DNA from: Ruminococcus sp. AM22-13
Lineage (GTDB): Bacteria; Bacillota; Clostridia; Lachnospirales; Lachnospiraceae
Assembly (NCBI RefSeq): GCF_003471165.1
Contig: NZ_QRIL01000009.1
Span: 73,134-137,133, forward strand
Direction of reading: 5' to 3'
DNA: 64,000 nt
How positions within the stretch are numbered: the stretch's first letter is position 1; every line of letters starts with the position of its first letter. The position numbers and the translations under genes are program-made. A model generated the notes under the pieces. That model was not told the DNA's origin. It ran no database searches and saw only the letters and a program-made list of their open reading frames with translations. Positions 35,460-43,760 of this stretch are shown piece by piece.

Positions 35460-36023
35460 ATGAAAAACTATCAGATTACACAGTGGTGTGCTAATTTTAT
35501 CAGACAGCAGGTAACTGAGGGCGATTTCTGTATAGACGCCACTATGGGAAATGGCAACGATACACTTTTATTATCTCAATTATGTAAAACGACAGGGAAA
35601 GTGCTGGCTTTCGATATCCAGAAACAGGCACTGGCTGCCACCAGAGAAAAGCTGGTCGCTGAGCATGCTCCTCAAAATTACACCCTTCTTTTGGAATCCC
35701 ATGCAAATATGTCTAAGTATGCCGAGGCAGATAGTATAAGCTGCATTGTTTTCAATTTCGGCTATCTTCCGGGCGGCGATCATTCCCTCGCGACCAGAGG
35801 CGAGACCAGTATTCAGGCTTTAACACAGGCTTTATCTCTGCTGAAAAAGGGAGGCATGATCTCTCTTTGTATTTACAGCGGCGGTGATTCTGGCTTTGAT
35901 GAACGAAATCAGATTCTTTCCTGGCTGAAAGAATTGGATCCGCATAAATATCTGGTAATAAAAAGTGAATATTATAACCGGCCAAATAATCCTCCGATCC
36001 CTGTACTTATCATAAAAAATTGA
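35460..36023 (+). CDS. mnmM: Class I SAM-dependent methyltransferase of the YtqB/MnmM family
   Basis: 187 aa. SAM-binding motif CIDATMGNGNDTLLLSQL near residue 28, then FNFGYLPGGDH, the hallmark of the rRNA_methylase-like family PF06962. Bacillus subtilis YtqB (MnmM) of this family methylates nm5U34 in tRNA wobble positions. The start is ATG 35460, 6 nt after GGAGG. Follows the short luxR gene by 29 bp and ends at a convergent terminator. Confidence 0.85.
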   Translation: MKNYQITQWCANFIRQQVTEGDFCIDATMGNGNDTLLLSQLCKTTGKVLAFDIQKQALAATREKLVAEHAPQNYTLLLESHANMSKYAEADSISCIVFNFGYLPGGDHSLATRGETSIQALTQALSLLKKGGMISLCIYSGGDSGFDERNQILSWLKELDPHKYLVIKSEYYNRPNNPPIPVLIIKN

Positions 36024-36030
36024 CAGCACA

Positions 36031-36079
36031 AAAAGACACCGGAAAAGAATATCGTAAAAATCTTTTCCAGTGTCTTTTG
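36031..36079. terminator. Bidirectional terminator between mnmM and the cyclophilin gene
   Basis: AAAAGACAC-GGAAAAGA pairs with TCTTTTCC-GTGTCTTTT; T-rich on both strands between convergent genes. Confidence 0.9.
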
Positions 36080-36154
36080 TAATCTAAGTATTTTTTTAAT
36101 CTGTTCTTTCTCCGATTTTTCTTATCTGACCAGAGAATTGAGAATTCATTCTGT

Positions 36155-36982
36155 TTAGTCTGTGATTTTGATTGTCTCAATCACCGGCTGTTCATCTGCC
36201 GGAATCGTTCCGTTGTTGTCTGTTGGTTTAGCGTCCTCGCAGATCTTATCTACAATGTCCATTCCTTCTGTTACATGTCCAAATCCTGCATAATCACCGT
36301 CCAGGAATGTGCTGTCTGTCTGAACGATAAAGAACTGTGAGCTTCCACTGTCCGGATCACTTGCTCTCGCCATGGAAATAGTTCCTCTTGTATGAGAAAT
36401 ATCGTTATCTACTCCATTGTTGCTGAACTCACCCTTAATGTTCTCGTCAGATCCGCCTGTTCCATCTCCATTCGGATCGCCGCCCTGGATCATAAATCCA
36501 TCCATGATGCGGTGGAATGTCAGTCCGTCATAGAAACCTTCCTGTGCAAGCTTCACAAAATTTGTTACAGTAATCGGCGCTGTATCTGCATCCAGTTCCA
36601 CATCAATCGTGCCATAATCTTTTACTTCGATTTCTGCATGATGAGTTCCTGTAAGTTCTTTGGAAGTATCCAGAAGTACACCTGTGTTGCTGTCTTTCCC
36701 ATCTTCTGTATCACTATCAGTGTTATCTATATCCGAAGATTCGCTGTCTTCTTCATCAGATCCGTCAGTAAATCCTGCCTTCTCTGCCTCTTCTTCACTT
36801 ACTGTATCTTCACTGTCAGAAGAAGTGGAATCTGTCTTGGTTTCTGTCTGATTGGAAGTTTCTTCCTTTGTTGTTTCTTCTGTCTTTGTTGGTTCCTCTG
36901 TTTTATCGCCGCTGCCACATCCTGCCAGTAAACTTGCTGACATGGCTGTAACGCAAAGTGCTGCCAGTAATTTTCTCTTCAT
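36155..36982 (-). CDS. Cyclophilin-type peptidyl-prolyl isomerase lipoprotein
   Basis: 275 aa. Signal peptide with lipobox LLAGCGSG, so the protein is lipid-anchored at Cys22 on the outer face of the membrane. Residues 25-105 are a low-complexity Thr/Ser/Glu/Asp linker. The cyclophilin domain follows (GFYDGLTFHRIMDGFMIQGGDPNGDGTGG, SQFFIVQTDSTFLDGDYAGFGHV). It likely helps fold exported proteins. Active-site Arg in FHRIM and FIVQ are present. Monocistronic. Confidence 0.93.
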   Translation of the reverse strand: MKRKLLAALCVTAMSASLLAGCGSGDKTEEPTKTEETTKEETSNQTETKTDSTSSDSEDTVSEEEAEKAGFTDGSDEEDSESSDIDNTDSDTEDGKDSNTGVLLDTSKELTGTHHAEIEVKDYGTIDVELDADTAPITVTNFVKLAQEGFYDGLTFHRIMDGFMIQGGDPNGDGTGGSDENIKGEFSNNGVDNDISHTRGTISMARASDPDSGSSQFFIVQTDSTFLDGDYAGFGHVTEGMDIVDKICEDAKPTDNNGTIPADEQPVIETIKITD

Positions 36983-37118
36983 TATTCTCTACCTCCAAAA
37001 TTATTCCGTTTCAAGGCTTTTATATCATTTATTACCATCCTCAAAACACAATCTTATCTGATTATAACCTATCCTGAAAAAAAAACAACTCTTTTCACAA
37101 AATGTTCAGATTGTCTGG

Positions 37119-37147
37119 TTTACTTTCTGACATTTGCCTGTTAAAAT
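37119..37147 (+). promoter_or_regulatory. Candidate promoter of luxS
   Basis: TTTACT (37119-37124), 17 bp, TAAAAT (37142-37147). The rest of the 318 bp between the cyclophilin gene and luxS holds no feature I can name; I looked for an S-box/SAM riboswitch and did not find one. Confidence 0.5.
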
Positions 37148-37301
37148 ATACCTGAAATACAGTAATATATAATGATATCCGGGTCAAAAAAGCTGTTCAG
37201 ACCTATACAATAAAGCTTTTGAATTTTGGGTCCTGATACCATATATATTCATCTGCTAAAAGCACGAGTAATTATTCTTATTTGAAAGTGAGGAATCCGA
37301 A

Positions 37302-37781
37302 ATGGAAAAAATTACAAGTTTTACCATTGACCATATCAAACTTCAGCCGGGTGTCTATGTTTCCCGCAAGGATCCGGTTGGAAACAGTGTGATCACCACG
37401 TTTGATATCCGTATGACCTCTCCGAATGAAGAGCCGGTCATGAACACTGCAGAGCTTCACACAATTGAGCATCTGGCAGCTACTTTTCTCAGAAATCATA
37501 AGGAATTCGGTCCTAAAATGATCTACTGGGGACCAATGGGATGCCGTACCGGAAACTATCTTCTTTTAGCCGGAGATTATGAATCAAAGGATATCGTTCC
37601 GCTTATGATCGAAACTTTTGAGTTTATCCGTGATTTCGAGGGCGACGTCCCGGGAGCATCTGCCAAAGACTGCGGAAACTATCTGGATATGAATCTGCCA
37701 ATGGCCAAATATCTGGCCAAGAAATTCCTGGATGAAGTTCTCTATGACATCAAACCTGACAGACTTGTTTATCCACAGTAA
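37302..37781 (+). CDS. luxS: S-ribosylhomocysteine lyase
   Basis: 159 aa. Cleaves S-ribosylhomocysteine to homocysteine and DPD, the autoinducer-2 precursor, in the activated methyl cycle. Metal ligands H53 and H57 (ELHTIEHLAA) and C124 (AKDCGNYLDMN), catalytic C81 (GCRTGNYLLL) and E56 are all present, so the enzyme should be active. Start after GTGAGGA. Monocistronic; no pfs gene nearby. Confidence 0.98.
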   Translation: MEKITSFTIDHIKLQPGVYVSRKDPVGNSVITTFDIRMTSPNEEPVMNTAELHTIEHLAATFLRNHKEFGPKMIYWGPMGCRTGNYLLLAGDYESKDIVPLMIETFEFIRDFEGDVPGASAKDCGNYLDMNLPMAKYLAKKFLDEVLYDIKPDRLVYPQ

Positions 37782-37891
37782 GTAAGAACATATAAGTTAC
37801 CAAGTGACTGTCTCTCAGCCATACTCTTTGCGTTGTATGTCTCAATATCAGGCGGATATTCGTAATTGATGCAAGAGCTTACTTATATTTG

Positions 37892-38054
37892 AGTCAATCG
37901 GATATTCGCAATCCGCTTTCGCTACTTGCTCATAACCAAATAACTGCTTCGCAGTTTATCAGAAGGGGCTTGTACCCCTTCTGATACAAGCAAGTCCCCA
38001 CCCACTGCTTATTGCTCTTCGCAATTGAAGCAGGGGACTTACTTGATTTGGTTA
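37892..38054 (+). repeat. Composite of short hairpin repeats downstream of luxS
   Basis: Contains in order the CGGATATTCGCAATCCG module, AACCAAATAACTGCTTCGCAGTT, AGAAGGGGC-TTGT-ACCCCTTCT (strong hairpin), and CAAGTCCCC...GGGGACTTACTTG with GGTTAAAA at the end. Individual modules recur at 416, 7098, 20242, 41169 and 62091. Confidence 0.8.
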
Positions 38055-38058
38055 AAAC

Positions 38059-38113
38059 AAAATGCAGAAGCTACCGAGTTATTATCACTCACCGCTTCTG
38101 CATTTATTTTTTT
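38059..38113. terminator. Terminator between luxS and the SH3 lipoprotein gene
   Basis: AAAATGCAGAAGC pairs with GCTTCTGCATTT, then TTTTTTT on the plus strand; A-run on the other side makes it bidirectional. Confidence 0.85.
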
Positions 38114-38164
38114 ATTCACACAATAAATCTAATATCTCTAATTCATGGATAGTTATTAAACTCC

Positions 38165-38671
38165 CTAGTATTCTGCACTTTCATCATAGGAAGTATCATC
38201 GTAAGATGTATCTTCAGCTGCATCTGTATCTGCTGTTGCGGCTACCGCATCTGCTGCAGGAGCTGTCGTTGTCACAAAATCTCCGCTGGCATAGCATGTC
38301 TGTCCGTTGTAGTCCACACGGATCCAGCCATTCTCACATACACCTGTACTGTTCAGCTGAGTTCCGGATGCCACGCTTGCAATCAATTCTGCATCCGCGC
38401 TTGCGTCAGAACGAAGGTTCAGTTCTGCAGATGCATAATATGTACCGGTCTTTACTTCTACCTTCACACCACTGGCTGTCTGCTCTGCTGAAGGAGTAGG
38501 TGTTGCCTCCGGTGTCGGTGTCGCTTCCGCTACTTCAGGAGTAGGTGTTACCTCCGGTGTTGGTGTTACTTTAACGATCATAACACTGGAATCAATAGTA
38601 GGGTCAAATCCGCATCCCTGAACGGCAAATGCAAGTCCCAGTACCAGAACCAGCCAAAGTGATTTTTTCAT
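38165..38671 (-). CDS. Lipoprotein with bacterial SH3 domain
   Basis: 168 aa. Lipoprotein signal (LVLGLAFAVQGCGFDP). A Pro/Thr-rich linker with TPEVTPTPEV-type repeats (residues 36-62) leads to one SH3_3 domain (residues about 72-135, ELNLRSDASADAELIASVASGTQL, WIRVDYNGQTCYASGDFV). The tail is Ala/Asp/Tyr-rich. Such domains usually bind peptidoglycan peptides, so a cell-envelope anchor or sensor role is likely. Start after AAAGGAGG. Confidence 0.85.
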   Translation of the reverse strand: MKKSLWLVLVLGLAFAVQGCGFDPTIDSSVMIVKVTPTPEVTPTPEVAEATPTPEATPTPSAEQTASGVKVEVKTGTYYASAELNLRSDASADAELIASVASGTQLNSTGVCENGWIRVDYNGQTCYASGDFVTTTAPAADAVAATADTDAAEDTSYDDTSYDESAEY

Positions 38672-38794
38672 AAGTAGAATCCTCCTTTATCAAACACGAC
38701 TGCTATCCTTTCGTGTTTTCTTTGTCCGCTCACATGCGGGCAATAACCTTTGAGTATTAATATACACGATTCTCACGCAATATGCAAGTTAAAC

Positions 38795-38814
38795 GTTACT
38801 GGTTACTGTTCACA
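38795..38814 (-). repeat. MITE terminal repeat overlapping the xdhC stop codon
   Basis: GGTTACTGTTCACA (38801-38814) is one terminal repeat of the GTTACTG family, preceded by a second GTTACTG. On the minus strand it reads TGT GAA CAG TAA, the last three codons and stop of xdhC. Confidence 0.75.
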
Positions 38815-39804
38815 TACCTCAAAAAGGACTTCCACTTCTCCCCCGCAGATCATTCCCAGGTTTGCACCGCCCTGATTGGACAGATTATACTTTCTGATTT
38901 CTCCGTGCTTCGCTTCCGGTGCATATTTAAGAGCCTGAAATTCCACATTTCCTCCGCCAATGCTTCCATGCAATCTGCCTTCTTTGTCCAGGAACATTTT
39001 ACTTCCTGTTCCTCTTGGTGAAGAGCCACTCTTGGAAATGATCGTGATCATAACTCCGCTTTCCTTTTCCCGGACAGCTTTTTCTACTGTTTCATCAATA
39101 TAGGAAACATTGTATTTATTTTTTTCCTGTACGATCTCAGCAGTGATACTTACCGCAATTTCTGCCGGCATGTGCCCTCCGATTGGAAGTCCGATCGGTG
39201 CATGGATCGTATTGAGCTGTTCTTTGCTAAAGCCCTCTCCAAGCAGTTTTTCCATAGTCAGTTTTACTTTATTTCTGCTTCCGATCATGCCCAGATAGGT
39301 ATATGGACGTCTTAAAATCTGCCTTGCGCTGGCACTGTCTCCCAGATGGCCTCTTGTTACTATCACATAGTAAGCATTTTCATATTCCGGAATTTTATCG
39401 GGAATCTCGTCATAACTTCCCGTTATCAGACGGTCTGCATCCGGAAATCTCTCCGGAGTCACAAAATCTTTTCTATCGTCCATAACTGTCACATGAAATC
39501 CCAGCATTTTTCCGATTTTTGCCACAGGCTGAGACACATGTCCTCCACCAAGAATAATAAGCTGAGGATTTTTTACATAAATTTCTACAAAAAAATCATT
39601 CTCTTTGATATGAACGACTTTTGTATCCTGACACGCAGCCAGCTCTGCCTCATATTCTTTCCAGAAATCTTCTGCCTTACTGTCAAAGGCTACGCAACTT
39701 CCTTCTTTTATCAGGCATTTCTCTCCTTTATGGCTGCCATTCAAAAACATCGCTGTTTTAACTTTTCCTGTTTCTTCCAATATCTGATAAATTTTCTTGT
39801 ACAT
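38803..39804 (-). CDS. xdhC: XdhC/CoxI-family molybdoenzyme accessory protein
   Basis: 333 aa. A Rossmann part (PQLIILGGGHVSQPVAKIGKMLGFHVTVMDDRKDF, residues ~82-115) precedes a C-terminal XdhC_CoxI motif (MITIISKSGSSPRGTGSKMFLDKEG.LHGSIGGGNVE). In classic XdhC the order is reversed, so this looks like the permuted two-part form of clostridial selenium-dependent molybdenum hydroxylase loci. XdhC proteins deliver sulfurated molybdenum cofactor. yedF and a hydantoinase lie nearby, but no hydroxylase subunit is present. The stop codon lies in a repeat end, so residues CEQ may be acquired. Start after AGGAGAG. Confidence 0.82.
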   Translation of the reverse strand: MYKKIYQILEETGKVKTAMFLNGSHKGEKCLIKEGSCVAFDSKAEDFWKEYEAELAACQDTKVVHIKENDFFVEIYVKNPQLIILGGGHVSQPVAKIGKMLGFHVTVMDDRKDFVTPERFPDADRLITGSYDEIPDKIPEYENAYYVIVTRGHLGDSASARQILRRPYTYLGMIGSRNKVKLTMEKLLGEGFSKEQLNTIHAPIGLPIGGHMPAEIAVSITAEIVQEKNKYNVSYIDETVEKAVREKESGVMITIISKSGSSPRGTGSKMFLDKEGRLHGSIGGGNVEFQALKYAPEAKHGEIRKYNLSNQGGANLGMICGGEVEVLFEVCEQ

Positions 39805-39892
39805 AGTCTCTCCTGTCTCAATCCCCTCTTTCTGTTTTTCATTGTGATTTTTTCAAAAATATATTATAATTGACGGAAAAGGGGGAAATATC

Positions 39893-41113
39893 ATGAAAAA
39901 AAGCAAATTTCTACACAGCCTGCCGTTCAAATTACTTGTCGGCGTGGCTCTCGGCATTTGTATCGGACTCCTGCTGAATATCTCAGATGAATCCGCCATC
40001 ACAACTGCCATATTGAATCTGGTTGTGACGCTGAAATATATCTTTGGTCAGCTGATCAATTTCTGTGTTCCACTAATCATTATAGGATTTATCGCGCCAT
40101 CCATCACCAAACTTGGAAACAATGCTTCCAGAATGTTAGGAGTTGCAGTCTGTATTGCTTATGCTTCCTCACTGGGAGCCGCTTTATTCTCTGCGCTGTC
40201 CGGATATGTGCTGATTCCACACTTATCCATCAGTTCCACTGCTGATCACCTGAAGACTCTGCCTGACGTGATCTTTGAACTTTCTATTCCGCAGATCATG
40301 CCTGTTATGAGTGCACTTGTATTATCGGTTATGCTTGGACTTGCAGCTACCTGGACAAAAGCCAGCCTGGTTTCATCCTTTCTGGATGAGTTTCAGAAAA
40401 TCGTGCTTTCTATTGTAGCCAGAATTATCATACCGATTCTTCCTTACTTTATCGGACTGACTTTCTGCTCTCTCGCATATGAAGGAACTATTACCAGACA
40501 GCTTCCTGTCTTTCTTAAGGTAATCGTAATTGTTTTGATAGGGCATTTTATCTGGATGGCTCTTCTGTATGTACTTGCAGGCATTTACTCCAAAGAAAAT
40601 CCTATGGAAGTCGTAAAGCACTATGGACCGGCATATCTTACCGCCGTAGGAACCATGTCCTCTGCTGCCACACTTGCAGTTGCTCTCCAGTGTGCGCGTA
40701 AAGCAAAACCTTTAAGAAAAGACATGGTTGATTTTGGTATTCCGTTATTTGCCAACATTCATCTCTGTGGATCTGTTCTCACAGAAGTCTTCTTCTGTAT
40801 GACGATTTCTAAAATCCTTTATGGCGCAGTACCTGCACCGGGAACTATTGTTCTTTTCTGTGTTCTGCTTGGTATTTTTGCCATCGGAGCTCCCGGTGTA
40901 CCTGGCGGAACCGTTATGGCGTCTCTGGGAATCATTACCGGCATTCTGAAATTCGGAGATTCCGGCACTGCTCTGATGCTGACTATCTTTGCTTTGCAGG
41001 ACAGTTTCGGAACTGCATGTAACGTAACAGGCGATGGCGCTCTGACTTTAATCCTTACCGGATATGCGAAACGTCATAATATTAAAGAACAGCATATCAG
41101 TGTTGATCTTTAA
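39893..41113 (+). CDS. Dicarboxylate/amino acid:cation symporter (SDF/DAACS family)
   Basis: 406 aa with about eight membrane segments and re-entrant loops. LKYIFGQLINFCVPLIIIGFIAPSI, the serine-rich hairpin loop in YLTAVGTMSSAATLAVALQC and PGVPGGTVMASLG, and DSFGTACNVTGDGALTLI match the glutamate/dicarboxylate symporter family PF00375. Substrate (glutamate, aspartate, serine or C4-dicarboxylate) not predictable. Start after AAGGGGGA. Divergent from xdhC. Confidence 0.92.
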   Translation: MKKSKFLHSLPFKLLVGVALGICIGLLLNISDESAITTAILNLVVTLKYIFGQLINFCVPLIIIGFIAPSITKLGNNASRMLGVAVCIAYASSLGAALFSALSGYVLIPHLSISSTADHLKTLPDVIFELSIPQIMPVMSALVLSVMLGLAATWTKASLVSSFLDEFQKIVLSIVARIIIPILPYFIGLTFCSLAYEGTITRQLPVFLKVIVIVLIGHFIWMALLYVLAGIYSKENPMEVVKHYGPAYLTAVGTMSSAATLAVALQCARKAKPLRKDMVDFGIPLFANIHLCGSVLTEVFFCMTISKILYGAVPAPGTIVLFCVLLGIFAIGAPGVPGGTVMASLGIITGILKFGDSGTALMLTIFALQDSFGTACNVTGDGALTLILTGYAKRHNIKEQHISVDL

Positions 41114-41168
41114 CAGTATGAATTATAACGAACGCCCAACGCATCCTAGTCATAGTCATAGGATATTC

Positions 41169-41205
41169 ACAATTGAAGCAGGGGACTTCCTTGATTTGGT
41201 TAAAA
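41169..41205 (+). repeat. Short repeat, GGGGACTT-CTTG module
   Basis: CAATTGAAGCAGGGGACTTCCTTGATTTGGTTAAAA, same as the 3' part of the composite at 37988-38054. Confidence 0.8.
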
Positions 41206-41235
41206 ATGCATTCTGCAAAATATAATTGATTTACA

Positions 41236-41290
41236 AAACCATCATATGTATGCTTCTGTTTTAAACAGACATACACATGATGGTTGTTTA
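41236..41290 (+). terminator. Terminator of the symporter gene
   Basis: AACCATCATATGTATG...CATACACATGATGGTT hairpin, with a nested TCTGTTTTAAACAGA. T-rich tail TGTTTAT. It may also serve yedF on the other strand. Confidence 0.7.
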
Positions 41291-41369
41291 TATCACAGGA
41301 ATTTAATCACTACAGAGAATCTTTCAGGCACCAGACTGAATTCTTTCTTTATTTATAATTATGAGCGAG

Positions 41370-41984
41370 TTATGGGCGAATCACCTTGTCTGCACCTGTC
41401 ATACGCTCAGCAATCGTATACATGTCTGTAACCTTACCAACCATCAGCTTATCCATCAGTCCGTAATGTTTCAGGCAGGTACCACAAGTCAGAATTTCTA
41501 CTCCCTCTTCTTCCATCTTTTTCAGATCTTCAATACTCTCAGAACCTTCTGTCGTAAGTTTAGCTCCTCCATTATAGAAGAGAATTGTATCCAGATGTGT
41601 ATCCATCTGAGAAAGCGCATAGATAAATCCCTTGATCAGAATCTTACCAAGTTCATCATCACCATTCCCCATAACATTAGATGAGATTACAGCTACTGTC
41701 ACTTTTTTATGTGGTGTCTCGCATACGAATTCTTCTTCATTTACATCTCCACCCGCCTGCTCTGTCTGAACAGTCATTTTTACCTGGTATTTCTTATCCT
41801 CCAACTTCTCTGACACAAATGTGCATCCTGTTTTATTTGCAAGTCTGCTCAGATTGTTTACTGCAGTTTCATTATCAACCAGAATCTCAATTTCATCACC
41901 GATTGCTGCCTTGTCAATTACTTTCTTTGTCATTACTACCGGGATTGGACACTGCTTTCCCATTGCGTCTACTTCATGTCTCAT
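41370..41984 (-). CDS. yedF: YedF, sulfurtransferase-like selenium metabolism protein
   Basis: 204 aa. Residues 1-72 form a TusA/SirA domain with the Cys-Pro motif GKQCPIPVVMTKKVI (C12); the C-terminal half is a DsrE-like domain (VAVISSNVMGNGDDELGKILIKGFIYALSQ, VEILTCGTCLKHYGL). This two-domain architecture defines the YedF selenium-associated family. Inferred role in selenium or sulfur transfer for labile-selenium molybdenum hydroxylases, in line with xdhC 1.6 kb away. Start after AGAGGTG. Confidence 0.88.
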   Translation of the reverse strand: MRHEVDAMGKQCPIPVVMTKKVIDKAAIGDEIEILVDNETAVNNLSRLANKTGCTFVSEKLEDKKYQVKMTVQTEQAGGDVNEEEFVCETPHKKVTVAVISSNVMGNGDDELGKILIKGFIYALSQMDTHLDTILFYNGGAKLTTEGSESIEDLKKMEEEGVEILTCGTCLKHYGLMDKLMVGKVTDMYTIAERMTGADKVIRP

Positions 41985-42082
41985 TTTGGGTCACCTCTTA
42001 ATTATTTATTCTTTCAACATACAGCCTTGCCAGAACGCAATTTTATATGTTCAAATTCATTATTCTATATCTTTCCACTCCA

Positions 42083-43456
42083 TCACAGCAACTTCTTACC
42101 ACGTTTAATATATTTACCGGCTTTCTCCACGAGCACCTTTCCATTCTGTACCACATGCGCGCCTCTTAAGTAAACGCTGTCAACATCCCCATGAAGTTTA
42201 AATCCCTCATATGGATTGTTATCTGTATTATAAAGATGTGTCTTAGCAGAAATCACGTTTTCTTTCTCCGGGTCAAATACAACAATATCTGCATCACTGC
42301 CTTCACGTATCACACCCTTCTTCGGATAAACGCCATAAAGCTTTGCCGCATTTTCACTTAACAAACGGCACATCTGTTCCTGTGTGATTTTGCCGGTACG
42401 AACGCCATATGTATAGAGTAAAGTTCCTCTTGTCTGCACTCCGGGAAGCCCTCCCGGAATCTTTGTGAAATCATCTTTGCCTAGCGCTTTCTGCTCCATG
42501 GTAAAACTGCACTGGTCTGTGGCAACCGTCTGGATATCACCGTTTGCCAGCGCTTTCCAGAGACAGTCCTGATCTGTTTTCTTACGGATTGGAGGTGCGC
42601 ACACATACTTCGCACCCTCAAAATCTGGTTTGGAATATACACTGTCATCCAGAAGCAAATACTGCGGACAGGTTTCTGCATATACCTTCTGTCCATTCAT
42701 TCTGGCACGCATCACCTCTTCAAAAGCTTTCCTGTTCGTCAAATGAACCACCATAACCGGTGCATCTGCTGCATCTGCAATCACCAGAAGGCGGTGAACT
42801 GCCTCCGCTTCCATGATGTCCGGACGTACCAGGGGATGATTCTCAGGTCCAAATCGCCCTTCTTTCTTCGCCTCCGCGATTAACGCATCAATCGCTCCTG
42901 CATTTTCACAGTGTACTCCCGCAAAACATCCGTATTCATTTAATTTCTTAATAATTTTATAAAGATCACCGTCATCTACGATCATCGCCGGATATGTCAT
43001 ATAAAGCTTAAAGCTGGTGATTCCTTCATTGATCATATCCTGAATTTCTTTCTCCGTTTCTTCATTCCATTCTACAACAGACATATGGAACGAATAATCG
43101 CAGGAACATTTTCCATCCGCTTTCTTATGCCATTTTTCAAGACCTTCTTTAAGAGTATGTCCGCCTTTGTCCTGAGATGCATAATCAATCACCAGAGTCG
43201 TTCCGCCTGCAATCGCAGCTTTTGTACCTGTCTCAAAATCATCCGCAGTTACTGTACCTGCCACTTCCAGGTCAAAATGTGTATGTCCATCAATAAATCC
43301 CGGGAAGAGTAATTTCCCACTGACATCAACAACCCGGGCATCCTCTGACTCCAGATTCTGTCCTACCTTTACGATTTTCTCTCCATCTATCAGAACATCT
43401 TCCCTGACAGACATATCCCCCGATACTACCGTACCATTTTTCAATAAAGTTTTCAC
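42083..43456 (-). CDS. hydA: Dihydropyrimidinase / D-hydantoinase
   Basis: 457 aa amidohydrolase. Metal ligands GFIDGHTHFD, carboxylated-lysine motif ITSFKLYMTYP, and His motifs VHCENAGAID and VVHLTNRKA are in the usual places. It opens cyclic ureides such as dihydrouracil or hydantoins. The start is GTG 43456, after AAGGGGTGG. It lies 98 bp upstream of yedF and divergent from the YheO-type regulator; the set suggests purine or ureide breakdown, but true substrate is unproven. Confidence 0.9.
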   Translation of the reverse strand: MKTLLKNGTVVSGDMSVREDVLIDGEKIVKVGQNLESEDARVVDVSGKLLFPGFIDGHTHFDLEVAGTVTADDFETGTKAAIAGGTTLVIDYASQDKGGHTLKEGLEKWHKKADGKCSCDYSFHMSVVEWNEETEKEIQDMINEGITSFKLYMTYPAMIVDDGDLYKIIKKLNEYGCFAGVHCENAGAIDALIAEAKKEGRFGPENHPLVRPDIMEAEAVHRLLVIADAADAPVMVVHLTNRKAFEEVMRARMNGQKVYAETCPQYLLLDDSVYSKPDFEGAKYVCAPPIRKKTDQDCLWKALANGDIQTVATDQCSFTMEQKALGKDDFTKIPGGLPGVQTRGTLLYTYGVRTGKITQEQMCRLLSENAAKLYGVYPKKGVIREGSDADIVVFDPEKENVISAKTHLYNTDNNPYEGFKLHGDVDSVYLRGAHVVQNGKVLVEKAGKYIKRGKKLL

Positions 43457-43497
43457 TTTTTTGCCACCCCTTTCTTTTTTTGTATTTAAGAATTACT

Positions 43498-43522
43498 GTT
43501 ACTGCCTGTAATGAACAGCAAC
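43498..43522 (-). repeat. 25 bp GTTACTG mini-element
   Basis: On the minus strand GTTGCTGTTCATTACAGG-CAGTAAC, a diverged version of the 27 bp mini-element at 34870. Confidence 0.6.
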
Positions 43523-43678
43523 TATTTATGTGTAAAATATACCACCATTTAAATGACACTTCAATCTTTTCAGAGAATATTCACAAATTCTTTTAGGTAT
43601 TCATATTTATTTTTTTAACACTCTTTTTATTTTTATTTTTTTATGTTAAAATATAGAAAACGTGCAGTTTTCGTACAT

Positions 43679-43730
43679 CTTGCTGTTCATTCTGTCTCTG
43701 CTTTTGGCAATCCAACACATGAACAGTAAC
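43679..43730 (+). repeat. 52 bp GTTACTG-family mini-element
   Basis: Ends TTGCTGTTCAT and ATGAACAGTAAC are inverted repeats of the family; the 28 bp interior is unlike the long copies. It is located directly upstream of the yheO-type gene, in its promoter region. The rest of 43457-43760 is AT-rich without a clear promoter. Confidence 0.65.
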
Positions 43731-43760
43731 AAAAAATCATTTCATTTAGGAGGGAATTAA

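Noticed and set aside
36983..37301. SAM riboswitch upstream of luxS
   Set aside because: No S-box core motifs could be found; only a promoter-like sequence.
41370..41984. Selenocysteine codon in yedF
   Set aside because: The frame has no internal TGA; the active-site position is a normal Cys codon.
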